NCBI GenBank assembly: GCA_036345935.2
Contig: JADWOT020001247.1
Span: 248,001-312,000 of the forward strand
Reading direction: 5' to 3'
Source of the DNA: Taenia hydatigena
Taxonomy: Eukaryota; Platyhelminthes; Cestoda; Cyclophyllidea; Taeniidae
Length of the DNA: 64,000 nucleotides
In this document: positions 11,245-22,099 of the stretch, piece after piece
Numbering within the stretch: the first letter of the stretch is position 1
Layout of the letters: each line of letters opens with the position of its first letter
Translations under genes and position numbers: made by a program
Notes under the pieces: generated by a model
What the model saw: the letters and a program-made list of their open reading frames with translations, nothing else
Told to the model about the DNA's origin: nothing
Databases searched by the model: none

Positions 11245-11489
11245 TTATATAACAGAGAACTGCTTTGCACAGAAAAACCAACTTAACACTTAGAGAATAT
11301 TCACAGATTGCCTCACAAGAATACCGACAAGTTTGCCACTGGCTGAAAAGACCACTGCTTTTAAGCAGGCAGGAATGTTGTCATCAGACTATTGGATTAT
11401 AATTGCATTTTATTGGTTAAAGTCGAACCACTGGTGCGTCGCAGCATAGCTTAAATATCAACCAGTGAAGTTCACTATCTCATTCATGT

Positions 11490-12292
11490 TGGGCTCTTAA
11501 GAAGATCTCTTCGATGGAAGAAGCGCAAAAAACACTTATGCAGATAGACCTAAATCTATCCCACTGTTTGCAGTCTGCTTCAACCGAGAACTCTCAATCC
11601 AAGAATGGCAGGCGGTAGACGAACTCTAAAGCTGGAACTGTTGGTCCCGGGAATGCATGATTACTAACATCCTGGGATGGCTGCGGAATATAATTAAACA
11701 AATTCAGATGTCCCCGTTAATAGAATTGAAATAACCTGCTTTGGAAGAAAAGACCACTATACAAAAACAATTGAGAATTGGATAAAATTACCTGCGAAAT
11801 CTTCTCGTATATACACTACACATGAAGACCACATCTTCATTCGATTCGGTTCGTCTTATACAAATTCTATTAGAAAAGTGGATTGCATATGTTCCGATTT
11901 CGGAGTGAATAGGGCTAAATGGTACCAATTACGATTAGGGAAACATTATGTTCAAATCCATTACGAGTTATGCAGTACATGAGATATCGTGGCGAATTGG
12001 CAGGCGTAGGAACGAAATCGCAGGATATCTGTGCCTTAGCGCATTTGATGCCTCCCATAAAATCTTCCAAGGCCTGCAACTATTCAGAATTTTGCCGCGG
12101 CCGAAACAACTGCAAAGCAGAATTGAATGTCAATGGTCGGCGTTCTAAGCATGACGACCTCCCAAAGAGATGTGGCAGGGATATATTACCAGAGCCGAAG
12201 AGTTAAATGATATCTTCTCTGTCAAAAAGGCGGTAGAAATGAATACAATGACTGCTCTTCATCGGTATCAATTGGCAAAGAAATACAATTAA
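11490..12292 (+). pseudogene. Unidentified duplicated gene, copy R2, frameshifted
   Basis: Segment 1, about 11512-11619, reads EEAQKTLMQIDLNLSHCLQS and meets a TAG. The related stretch ILGWLRN follows in another frame near 11670. Segment 2 begins in one frame (SYTNSIRKVDCICSDF) and shifts to another near 11945, where NPLRVMQYMRYRGELAGVGT matches R1. Segment 3 reads WQGYITRAEELNDIFSVKKA and ends LAKKYN plus TAA at about 12290-12292. The frameshift and stop make a working product unlikely unless introns remove them. Its terminal segment and 3' flank form the right half of the long inverted repeat. Confidence 0.5.
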
Positions 12293-12763
12293 TCTCCATA
12301 GCAAAGAATTCATTCAAAAGGAAATATCTACACTTTATTCAGAAAGTATTTAACGCTTACCTCATAATAGATGCGGAGAATCTTGGAAAGGAACTGATCG
12401 GTAGGAACCTATGCTTCTGCCAAACAATATATCAACTGCTCATGGCGAGACAGTTAAAGGACATATTACCATGCATGCGCATACTCTTTATTCTCTTGGT
12501 TTGACTATTCTGTTCAGAAGAATGTACCAAAATTTGACTCTCATGCAATTGACTAACCGGGCGAACATTATTCTGCCTCGCTTGTGGTTTCCGTTCCGAC
12601 AACCGAGAATTCAATATGTGCTCATCATCAAACTGCATTCTTGGCGAATTCGGAGGAATACTAGAACCAATGAATCAGCCCGACAGTAGTTCTTGCATTT
12701 TGTCAAGAAATTAGTCTCCATAAAATTAACACTGCAGCATTGAACATGGAAGCACATCAATTT
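12181..12763. repeat. Right side of the long inverted repeat
   Basis: This continuous 580-bp stretch pairs in inverted orientation with two separate left blocks: 12181-12420 with 3535-3307, and 12439-12763 with 326-1. The left side therefore carries about 3 kb of extra DNA between its blocks, or the right side has lost it. Homology stops abruptly after 12763. The outer block is nearly identical between sides, while the inner coding block is more diverged. Confidence 0.8.
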
Positions 12764-15700
12764 TGATGCCCCGACTTTATGGTAGCAAGGCGTGCGTACT
12801 AGTTAAACCACATACGCATGAAATATACAACGATGCAATATTTTTGCTGTCGTAGCTGGTTTCGTCGCTTACCGGTGCGAATCACACCATACTCTCACCT
12901 TGATGGCGCAAAATCTGACGTATTATATAGTAGCGCCTGATTATTGCCAAACACCAACTGGCCACAAATCACAATGATGACCGGCAAATGACCACCATTA
13001 TTTGATAAGTTAAAAATAAGTTGAGACCCTGGAGAACTGGTCAGGCCAACTCGTTTCGCTATGCAGTCCATCGAACCGTCGCTGCGAAACTGAATACCGC
13101 TGCCTCAGTATTTCATTCACTTTGCTGAGTAATGGCGCCAAAATATCAGTCCCTTTTGTCTGAAAGCGCCTGACGTCTACTTTAATTCTAAAGACAAGGC
13201 TTCACTTGTCAATTTGAGCCGCATGATAGAATGCGATCTGTTAATGTGCACTGACCATGTACTGCATACGCGCAACACTGAGAGGATACATTATTGCCAT
13301 GGATGGTGTAAAAGCGTAACCTTGCATCTGTGAATCCAGTACGGCATTACCAGCAGCAGGTTTGTGCCAGCAGACAGTGCGCTGGTACACACCATCTTCG
13401 TGTTGCTGCTCGTGGAATTCCTCACCAAAGCGCCAGGCGCCAAAACCATCGCTTAATTTGTAGGCCGTTGATTTGGTCTAGTGGCCCACATTCTCACCAT
13501 CACCATTAGCCCTCTCACCAGTCCTTGCACCCTTACCATCAACATCACTTGTAAGTTATTCTTATTAACCTACTTCCATTCTGATAGTACTTTAGGCTGT
13601 AATTGTTTGAGCTGTCATGGAAGCAGGTCTGCAGATTCTTGTTATAGGCTATAATCTACAGCGTTGCAAATGCAGGGAAACCGATGGCAGTCTGTGCTGG
13701 GCAGTTACGATGGGACATCAGAACTGTTGGTACCACGCATCACCAGTCGACAAATTACAAAGAAATAAGCAGGCTTTTCTGCGATGTTGCTGCACTTAAT
13801 GATTTTTTGGAGGTCACGCAGTGAGGACGCTGCTTGATCAAGCGCTTTGGGAGAATTCAACCAATTTGTCGCCAAATCATGGGGTGCATGGGCCTCTTTT
13901 GGCCATCATTACGGCTCTATGTACCCTCTTTGCGCTCAGTGTTGTCTGCGGTTTAAGCTTTTGGGCACTGAAATCGGCCTTTTGAACGCAGCTTACCTTA
14001 ACTGGACGCAAAAAGCACATGATAGGCGCTCAATCTCTCCATCTCACTCGTCACAATTTTCTAGTATTGCACTAATTTGCCTGTTAGATCAGATTTTTTT
14101 GCTTTCGGAGCGCAAAGAACATTGTACATATAAAAATCTAGCTTCTGAGCTTAGTGGTTAGTAAGTGCCCTAAGGCATGATGCATGTGATGAGGATCTAT
14201 TACTCTATTGCTTACCATTCCATTTCATCCAAGCCTTGCTGCCATTCCCTAACTGGAACTAATTCGTCAACTTATTTTGCATTCAGTATACCTTTGTACT
14301 TATTTGATGAGCAACTGGAACTAATTTATTTCCATGAGGCATCAAGGGCAAATTCTTCTCGTCCTGGGCCCCTAGGACACTTTAGCGTGTGAGGCTGTCA
14401 GCTAGTAGACTAGCACTTAATTAATAGATGAAACTCGAAATATATGCTAGTCATTTATTTTGACCTGAATAAGGCATTCCTAATGAGGGCATACTTTCCG
14501 TAAAAATTGTACTAATAGGTCCTTTGTATGCGTGGTTGGATGGTTGGTTGATAGCTGTACACTGCAGCAGTCAGTCGCGATTTACGCTTTTTACGTCCAG
14601 CAGCAAATTACTTGAGCACCGAATCATCCAATGAACGCCTGACTTAGAGGCATCATAAGAAGCTTGCAACATACAGAGGAATCGGGCTAACAGTGACGTT
14701 TACTTTGCTATGGTGAATGGGGTAGGGTGTGGTCTTCGCTATGAAACAGCGGTTCCACCTCATTCTTATCCGCACCCTCTTCATTCCTCCTATTGTATCG
14801 CCATCCCTTTCTCACATTAACGCATCACATGGGAATCCAAAATTAACAAGATGGGAATGAAGTGACATCAAGTCAACAGTGCTCAGGACTGCGCTGGCCG
14901 TCTCGCGAACAAACCCTTTATGCAGTGAAAATCACGGCAAGTGTGCATCACGTTTGGCAGGAGCCATAAAGTGTCAGCTGGGGTGCCTGCAACTCCAGGG
15001 TAAGTACCTGTTCGGTTCGACTATATTCTCCGACATGTAAGTGCATTGCCTGCCCCATTTTAGCTGCTAATTTTGGGAGCTGAGGACACTGGGTTTCTTG
15101 CAATTACTGGCCAGCGCCTTTCTCTCCCATGGAGTGTAACAAGGCTCCCAAACGTCTTGTAGCTATGCAAAATTACGGGCAGTCACCAGTGGTTGGCTAT
15201 GGTGAAGATCATTTGGCGTGGTGGAGATGTAGACGTTAGGCCGTTATTTTATCTACAGTCCGGCACCTGGTTTATGATTGTTCAGCTGAATGGTATTTGA
15301 AACGTCTGACTCGCCCTCAGAAGCAGGGTGGATTGAGAGATGCCACTCGACTTGTTTGTAATTTAAGGCGCGATTGCTGTTTGCACCCATAAATGGACTC
15401 ATGAAACGTCAGAAGTTGTGGTCCACAGTGGTTTATTCAACAGCTTTCGCAAAGACTAGTGTTTCAAGAAGCATTTTTGGGCTGTATTAGTAGTGTTTGG
15501 CAGATGAAGCGGTGGCCTTTAGATTGCCATCAAGAGGGACCTTATTGAGGCGATTTGCGTGCATCGCCAGATCTTGCCATTTGGCCTTGTGAACGAGAGC
15601 GCTGGTGGTCTCGAGTTGTTGCGAGAGATTTTTGGCTACTGAGTTCGGTCTATTTTAGGAGATTGGAATATCTTCATGATTTAGACGCTGCGGTAGCTGC

Positions 15701-17230
15701 ATGAGACTGGGATTATGGCGTGTAAGCACTCCGATGCGGTAGCATTATTTCCAAGTATCCATGCAGCTGCTCCGAAGGAATGCGGTCAGTTAATATTCTC
15801 AAATGCATTAATGATGATGGTGACAAATGCATTCTCGGATTGAGGTAAGATTTCCAGCAAGTGATAATTTTGGAGGTCGATTGTTTGACCGGTAATGGGG
15901 TCTTGCAATTGTTATTTGCAGCTTGACCATTTTGAGGACTGCTTGTGTTAGAACTGTAGCTGCTCTGGGACGTAACCTACGATCGCCTACGATTGGCGTC
16001 ATCGCGCTTGCAATGTGAACGCGAATCGGTGTGTAGGGCATATCGAGCTCATCTACTCCTCCGTGCTAGCCATAAGGAGCTGGATGAACGGCGCATGAAT
16101 TTAATGCTGCTATTCCTATCGTGGCACTCGAGTGCGGACTTTCGACCACTTCAATGAGGTGTTTTCACCGGTTGGAACATTTGTCAAGCTGGATGGTGTT
16201 TGTCATTCATGTGCTGACTTCAGCGCATCACTTCAGTCTTCCCCGTAGTATTAGAGTAGCCGCATTCTACTCCGTGTTGTGATTATTGCAACCAGCTCCA
16301 CATTTGTTAGAGTTTAAGCGAATAAGCCGCCATTCAACCACGTGCTATGCTGGAATGCAAGCCGATGACGAAATGAAGACCATCAGCGTAGTCCCACGCT
16401 TTCTCTCCAGCCACACCACTGTGTTTCACGAACTACTTGCTATTGAAAAGAATTGAGTGGCAGCCGTGAACAAATTGAGGTAATCGACGCATCGGAGTGA
16501 CGCTTTCATGTCGATTTACGAACCTGGAAGATTCAAGGTAGAAAGTGATGAACAGGCATCTATTTGCTTTAAATAATGGTCGCGATCACACTTGCATGTC
16601 TGGATAGACCTGTGCATCCGTTCACTGGACGACAATGGCGGTTCCATTTTGAATCGCTATGCTCCTCCAATCACAGTTAATCAAATGATCACTTTAAATT
16701 CGTAAATGTTAGCCTGAAGTATGATAGCAGAGCACCCTCTTGATTGCGCAGAACTTAGCATTTCAGCTAATTTCATCAGAGCATTGGATTTCGCACTGCA
16801 AGCCTGTCGATTTGCGAAATAGTTTAAGTGTCAAAAATACTCCAGCTGGTTAGGCTGCACCAATGCGTTGCAGTAGTGCCTTTAAACAGGTGTCTTGGCA
16901 CTCCACCTAAGCTCGCCGTCTTTTGATGTGGCGAATCGGAATTGAGAATAATCTTTTTCGTTGCATCAATTGGGACTCAAAACTGCAAGCTATTAAGTAG
17001 GTTAGTAAAAATTTGTTCAAACTACTTTAAAATTATTACAAATTTTCCAGTGGCATATAATTACCCATCTAAGGTGCTTGTACCTGAGCTAAATTAGCGA
17101 AGCAATAGTCGCGGCTTCCGTGCTATGGCGTTTTCTGTCAGTCGCAGCCGGATAGGCGAATACTTGCGCATCCTATCAGAGTAAATGGTGTCCCACTTTG
17201 AAATGGCTTTGACTGGGATACAGGGTATGC
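12764..17230. other. No gene recognised
   Basis: Both strands were read. Open frames are short (at most about 100 codons) and none has a recognisable motif with paired splice signals. The stretch 14.8-16.7 kb is somewhat richer in G and C than its surroundings, with no reverse-transcriptase or transposase motif noticed. It may hold old, decayed repeats. Confidence 0.5.
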
Positions 17231-17410
17231 GATGCAATTACATTTTAGCAACCCTTTAATAGGAGACCCAAGTAGGGTGAGTAGAAATGGAATAGCATGG
17301 CATTCACTGTTTACTCCATGGCATTATTATTTTGCGAAACTGAGAAGCGCATTAGGTGTTTTTAAAACCACCTCAAATACAGCTTTGATGAACGAGCTCA
17401 ATTTGGTCTC

Positions 17411-17650
17411 ATGTCAGTAAATTTGATTCGTAGACTGCAGCCAATGCCATTTCCATTTTACAGAGGCTCTAATATTCGAAGAGAAGCTGGTGATAAGAAG
17501 TTCACTCCATATGACGCTCTTACCGATAGTTTATCAAGGCGTATTTATCATCGTTTGAAATCGTTCCACCCAATTTTGCGTCTCAAAATGCTTTATTTCC
17601 GTATGCATCACTTAGGTGACGCGACTTGTCTGACAAGGAAAATAGAATAG
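17411..17650 (+). CDS. Possible exon, unidentified protein
   Basis: The 79-codon frame starts MSVNLIRRLQPMPFPFYRGS and contains a basic, helix-like middle (RRIYHRLKSFHPILRLKMLY). No family is recognised. A frame on the opposite strand (17870-17583) is equally protein-like (AVTQADDPALSQGVRHGG), so the coding strand, if there is one, is undecided. Confidence 0.2.
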   Translation: MSVNLIRRLQPMPFPFYRGSNIRREAGDKKFTPYDALTDSLSRRIYHRLKSFHPILRLKMLYFRMHHLGDATCLTRKIE

Positions 17651-18464
17651 AAGGTTTCAATTTGTTGAAGTACTTTGTTGTGAAATGGTCCTGAGCCATC
17701 CTGCGTGAAAGCGTGGTAATGGATGTGGAGTTGTCAGCCGAACCCACCATTAATCTACGCTCCTTATCAAGACCACCACCGTGTCGGACACCTTGGCTTA
17801 AAGCCGGGTCATCAGCCTGCGTGACTGCTGACATGGGATTTTCACATATAGACAGAAAAAAGGGCTTCATACTAGTACAAACCCTACTTAATGCAGAGTT
17901 TGACTAAAAGTGGAAACTTCCTGCCTTATACCTAGGTGGCTGCAATGTCTCATCCCTTGCCACTCTTCTTCAGACACAAGTCTACTTCCACGTGTTGTGG
18001 CACCCACTCACTGTTGCCGAGACTCTCCCGTACCGCATCACACCACACCACATCGCACCAGACCACATACCACAGAGCTGCGTAGTGCCCAATGAGCAGG
18101 AGGTAAGCGGCATTCAAAACGAATGCCACTGGACTAAAATGTGTTCTTGCTTCTTGCAAACGTAGACCACTGAGCTACCCAAGTGGGTGAATTTGACAGT
18201 AGAGGGAATTGGCGGAGTAGGAGCGGTGGTCAGTGGAATGCTGTTGTTGGGGCACGAGTGAAGTCGTGAAGGGGAGAGATGGTAGAGGACGTGAAGCATG
18301 AGGGATGAGGGTGATCACGGTGCTGCAGTGTGGAGGGAATTTATGATGTACGCAGTGTTAAGGTGAGTAGATGTGGTGAGTGGTTGGTAAGTAGAGGAGG
18401 CGGAGGGCAAGCGGAGGGTGGGTGGGGAGGACAGGGGTAGACAAAACGGAAGAGCAAGAGGCGT

Positions 18465-18546
18465 GGCGTGGTGGCCAAGTGGTTAGGGCGGTGGACTGCT
18501 AATCCATTTGGGCTTCCCCGCGTGAGTTTGGGTCTCACCTGTTTCG
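18465..18546 (+). tRNA. tRNA-Ser(GCT)-like gene, probably decayed
   Basis: A Ser-type tRNA can be drawn. The D arm is GCC...GGC at 18474-18489. The anticodon arm pairs GTGGA with TCCAT around the loop CTGCTAA, giving anticodon GCT at 18498-18500. A variable arm with GGG/CCC and a T arm pairing GTGAG with CTCAC follow. The A box is good, but the B box carries T where the invariant C56 is expected. The acceptor stem (GGCGTGG against CTGTTTC) has one mismatch and several G-U pairs. It is therefore either a pseudogene or the head of a tRNA-derived repeat. It ends 20 bp before the left arm of the U1-flanking inverted repeat. Confidence 0.6.
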
Positions 18547-18565
18547 TGCGGTCGCTTATTGCACC

Positions 18566-18955
18566 GCAACTGATGGTATGCACATTTTCTGTGCCTATAT
18601 TTAATTCACCCAAAGGACTCTTATCCAAAAGTCCTCAAATCTAATGCGATTTGATCAAAACCAATTCAATGTAGTGAAGGTAACGTAAGGTAAACCGATG
18701 AGTAACACGGCTAAATGTTAACTGTTGCATTACAAAGCACTGGATGAAAATAGTGTTACATTTGGAAATGGAGAGTAAAGAGGCTGCTGTTAAATCAGAC
18801 GGAAGCTGCTTACTAGCCGAGACTCCTGACAGTACGGTGTGTGCAGCCTATGTGATGTTCATCCCATCTGATCCACGTCAACCCAATGCCAAGTTGTCAT
18901 GACAATTTGGCCTGATCCGATATTTTTCGCATTGGAATGCTTGGGATCAAATTGA
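18566..18955. repeat. Left 390-bp arm of the U1-flanking inverted repeat
   Basis: This arm is the reverse complement of 19772-20161 over 390 bp, with only a couple of base differences noticed (for example near 18672 and 18910). Its inner edge lies 13 bp before the first base of the U1 RNA. It therefore contains the region where a U1 proximal promoter element would be expected, about 55 bp upstream. The spacer between arms is 816 bp. Confidence 0.9.
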
Positions 18956-18968
18956 GTGGCAGCGTATC

Positions 18969-19139
18969 AAACTTACCTGGCGCCGGGTTCAGGGTGATCG
19001 GCAAGGCTCTGACCCCAGGTGGAGGCTCAGCATTGCACTCCGCTGTGTTGAAACCTGCGGCGGACTCTAATCGGGTTCGCTCGAGTGCATAGTTTTGCCA
19101 GTGGGGAGCCCTCGGGCGTCCCTTTGAAGCTTCCCCTCT
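18969..19139 (+). ncRNA. U1: U1 spliceosomal snRNA
   Basis: U1 base-pairs with the 5' splice site in the nucleus. The sequence starts AAACTTACCTGG, which contains the ACTTACCTG that pairs with the donor. Stem-loop I follows (GGGTTCAGGG ... CTCTGACCCC region). Stem-loop II has the U1A-binding loop ATTGCACTCC intact at 19033-19042. Then come stem-loop III, a single-stranded Sm-site region ATAGTTTTG (19089-19097) and a 3' stem-loop between GTGGGGAG and CTTCCCC. The length of about 170 nt suits the family (about 164). Loop I reads GATCGGCAAGG where the U1-70K-binding loop is usually GATCACGAAGG, a notable departure. It could be a variant or ageing copy. It lies between the two inverted arms. Confidence 0.88.
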
Positions 19140-19771
19140 CCCGCATTGGTGTTGTCACTGGTTGTGTGCTTCGTCGCTGCTCTCTGCGTGAAGATTTAAC
19201 CATGGGAGGAACACACTTCGATCCTTTCCAAAAGAGACACCACTTATGGGAACTCCCTTGTTAGGAATCGCTGAATAACAGTTGTGTTAGAAGCTCTAAA
19301 CGAATTGTGTTTTAATCACCATGAACGAGGGAGAGGTGTTTCCATTAGCTTGACTCCATTTAAGCATTTTACTTACAACCTCCAAGTATGAGGCTCATTT
19401 GGGACAATGCAGTTGATATTGGGAAGTCCAAAACGAGTTTGCATGCCGTATCGTAGATTACGCATAATTTGCCACATTTCATTTGACTGGACCCGTTTAA
19501 ATCACAACAAATTGGCGTATTTGATTGAATGTATACATATATTAAAATGCTTGAAATGGAGGTAGATCTCACAAAATGAGCACTACCTCAATTGGTACAA
19601 CTCTATTCTTATGTAGAATGCCGAAAGGCGACCTTCTGCTTGAATGGATTGAGACTTCATTCTTCAGCACCTCTAAATGAGCTATTGAATTGCTCCACTT
19701 TACTGGACAGTGCAATGCACAATTAGTTGTGCCGTGCCAAATTTTAGTCGAATAGATTATTGACAATCTTT
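19140..19771. other. Spacer 3' of U1 inside the inverted repeat
   Basis: The first 45 bases (to about 19184) are shared with the flank of the second, truncated U1 copy, so they were duplicated with it. The rest shows no gene. Reading on - from 19771 (the sequence the right arm would drive if it is a promoter) gives TTTGGCACGGCAC and GTGCATTGCAC. This can fold, but it does not resemble U1, U2, U4, U5 or U6. Confidence 0.5.
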
Positions 19772-20161
19772 TCAATTTGATCCCAAGCATTCCAATGCGA
19801 AAAATATCGGATCAGGTCAAATTGTCATGACAACTTGGCATTGGGTTGACGTGGATCAGATGGGATGAACATCACATAGGCTGCACACACCGTACTGTCA
19901 GGAGTCTCGGCTAGTAAGCAGCTTCCGTCTGATTTAACAGCAGCCTCTTTACTCTCCATTTCCAAATGTAACACTATTTTCATCCAGTGCTTTGTAATGC
20001 AACAGTTAACATTTAGCCGTGTTACTCATCGGTTTACCTTACGTTACCTTCACTACATTTAATTGGTTTTGATCAAATCGCATTAGATTTGAGGACTTTT
20101 GGATAAGAGTCCTTTGGGTGAATTAAATATAGGCACAGAAAATGTGCATACCATCAGTTGC
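19772..20161. repeat. Right 390-bp arm of the U1-flanking inverted repeat
   Basis: This arm is the inverted partner of 18566-18955. If the left arm carries the U1 promoter, this arm carries the same promoter pointing left, but no U1 sequence follows its inner edge. The outer edge meets unrelated DNA at 20162. Confidence 0.9.
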
Positions 20162-20492
20162 TTTAGCGATACCGTCATGAGCAGGGTCAAATCGATGTCA
20201 ACGACCGTTCTACATCGTTGCGTATTCATACTCTAATTCTGCAATTGACGTCGACAAAACTCGGCTCTGCCTCCTAATGAGCAGGTGTCAATGGACCCAA
20301 GGCTGGATTTCATCCAGTGATTATCAGCAGTGATTACCAAAATTCATTCAGTTAAAACTTCCCTGGATAGATGTTCACATTTATGAAATAATTGTCCCAT
20401 TCGGCAACCATGGAGCATCATTCTGCAATTCTGACACATAAATTAGTGGAATTTATCATTGAGTTATATAGACGCAAATTGCGGTAGTTCAT

Positions 20493-20594
20493 AGTGCATA
20501 GTTTTGCCAGTGGGGAGCCCTCGGACATCCCTTTGTAGCTCCTCCGCTCCTGCAATGGCGTTGCCACTGGTTGTGTGGTTCGTCGCTGCTCTAT
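20493..20594 (+). pseudogene. 5'-truncated U1 snRNA copy
   Basis: The sequence begins at AGTGCATAGTTTTGCC, the Sm-site region of U1. It continues through the 3' stem-loop (GTGGGGAGCCCTCGGACATC against GGGCGTC in the full copy) and about 45 bp of 3' flank. Several substitutions distinguish it from 19083-19184. The whole 5' half, including the donor-pairing end, is missing. Because the copy includes flanking DNA, it arose by DNA duplication and not by retroposition of the RNA. Stretches shown as open frames here are shadows of this relic. Confidence 0.8.
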
Positions 20595-20599
20595 GCTTT

Positions 20600-22046
20600 G
20601 CGTCCTTCTCTTCGCCTTTCACGGAAAGGAGCATCACTAAAAGTCGCAGTCGATGTCCGACACCCAGCCGGTGCATCAATGGCAAGTGGGGAGTAGGGGT
20701 GTAGATGATTCAATAGCTGGTCCGGTGCTTTAAAACAATCATCAAAAATGCGCGAAATTTTTACTTTGTAGTAATGGAAGGGGCATACTGAGGCCATCTC
20801 TGGCTTTTCTTACCACTGTTATTGGTTCATTTATTTACCAAGATTGTTGGGGGCAGGCTAAGACGACCACACATGCGTCCTGCCCGCCAGTCAACGGGAC
20901 GTCCTTCCTAGTCCAAGGCTGACGGTTTTCAGGCGTCGTCGACCTGCCATTACTCAGGCACTAGCCTCCTGTATGTGCGTCATCCGCGTCAGGTGCACCC
21001 ATACATCATCGCAAAGCACACGAAGCAGGTACTCTTCGCATCGAATGGACATTCCTCTGGATTGAAAACAGTTTTCTGTACAGCGCGGCTAGTAGCGAAA
21101 TTGTACACTTCAGTATTACCAAAAGAGCACCAAAATGGGGCGGTTCTAGTACGAATCAGAACATTTACTGATGGGCGGACGATTGTCTAAAGTGTCTTGT
21201 AAACAAGAGTGAGGTGTCTCATGTTAAAAGCAGCTCTTTGGCAGTTTCTTTCAGATTTTAGCCGCAATAAGTCCTATTATGAGTGGCGAAATACTGCAAA
21301 TAAAGGGCTTCCTTGTTCCTAGTTAACATCGAGTTTGTAATCAGGCAGGTTGAGGGCAAATTGGTGAGCAAGATTGATTGGCAATATTAATGAAGCAGCA
21401 GTTGAGTCACAGAACTGCTGCTCGACCTGTGCTTGACGATTCTGTCAAAATATTTAGGGCTGTCGTGCGTCTTGCAAAGTTTTGACAAGGGGGAGTTCAC
21501 GGCAAGTTAAATCATCCGTGGTGGTAGCCTTATCGGTGGAATGGCGACATGGCGACATGGCGACACCAAATGGCACTGCATGCGGATTTGCTCGTCGTGA
21601 CCTTGAAACCGCATTGCTGCATGGATTCAAGTCAAAGCTGGTTTGCTTTACGTCTCCGTTGCGTCGACCAACAAGAACTTCTTGAGGTCTTTTGTTTAAT
21701 TAGTTTCACGTTTCAATGATGGGATGTCGTCTGGCTCACTGTTGAAGCCTGATTGTAGCTTGTATTGAAATGAAGCAACCTAAGGCAATGTATGCATTTT
21801 TCAGATGTTAGCCCTTATGATTGCCTAGAGCAACTCTTCGAGACATGTGCATTGAGAGTGCGTTGATCTCACAGATTGTAATCGGATTGTGAGACAGGCA
21901 TTTGTAAGTGAGAAGATTGGGAATCTTTTCTGTGCACGATAGCATCAAAGAAAGCGAGCAGCACGCATGTGAAGAGGGCGGTGGGCAATGAGGCGGTGTT
22001 GTGTTGAAGTGTTGTGTTGAAGTGGTATTGAAGTGTCTAGATGGCG
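20600..22046. other. No gene recognised
   Basis: Open frames are short. One (20975-21190) has plausible composition (MRHPRQVHPYIIAKHTKQVL) but no motif and no clear splice sites. Short tandem sequences occur: three copies of GGCGACAT at 21541-21566 and two of GTGTTGTGTTGAA around 21998-22022. Confidence 0.45.
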
Positions 22047-22096
22047 CGTCGCCGTGATAGCTCAGTTGAGAGAGCGGTTTGAGTCCGGGTCGCGAC
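22047..22096 (+). pseudogene. tRNA fragment with the anticodon arm deleted
   Basis: The A-box region TAGCTCAGTTGAGAGAGC is followed directly by a B-box-like GGTTTGAGTCC. The ends GTCGC and GCGAC can pair as an acceptor stem. The anticodon arm and variable region are missing, so this cannot be a working tRNA. The clean internal loss and the GT-rich block just upstream suggest a tRNA-derived repeat or a collapsed tRNA gene. The original isotype cannot be read. Confidence 0.55.
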
Positions 22097-22099
22097 ATG

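Noticed and set aside
14800..16700. Possible retrotransposon in the G/C-richer block
   Set aside because: No reverse-transcriptase or endonuclease motif, long terminal repeat or second copy was found by eye.
18341..18628. 95-codon frame on - with Pro/Leu-rich sequence
   Set aside because: It overlaps the tRNA-Ser-like gene and a G-rich tract; composition and position argue against coding.
19700..19771. A second snRNA (U2, U4, U5 or U6) reading left from the right inverted arm
   Set aside because: None of the conserved landmarks of these RNAs, such as the U2 branch-site region, the U5 loop or the U6 ACAGAG box, is present.
20504..20704. Frame with a signal-peptide-like hydrophobic start
   Set aside because: Its first part is the truncated U1 snRNA copy and its flank, so the hydrophobic stretch is a shadow.
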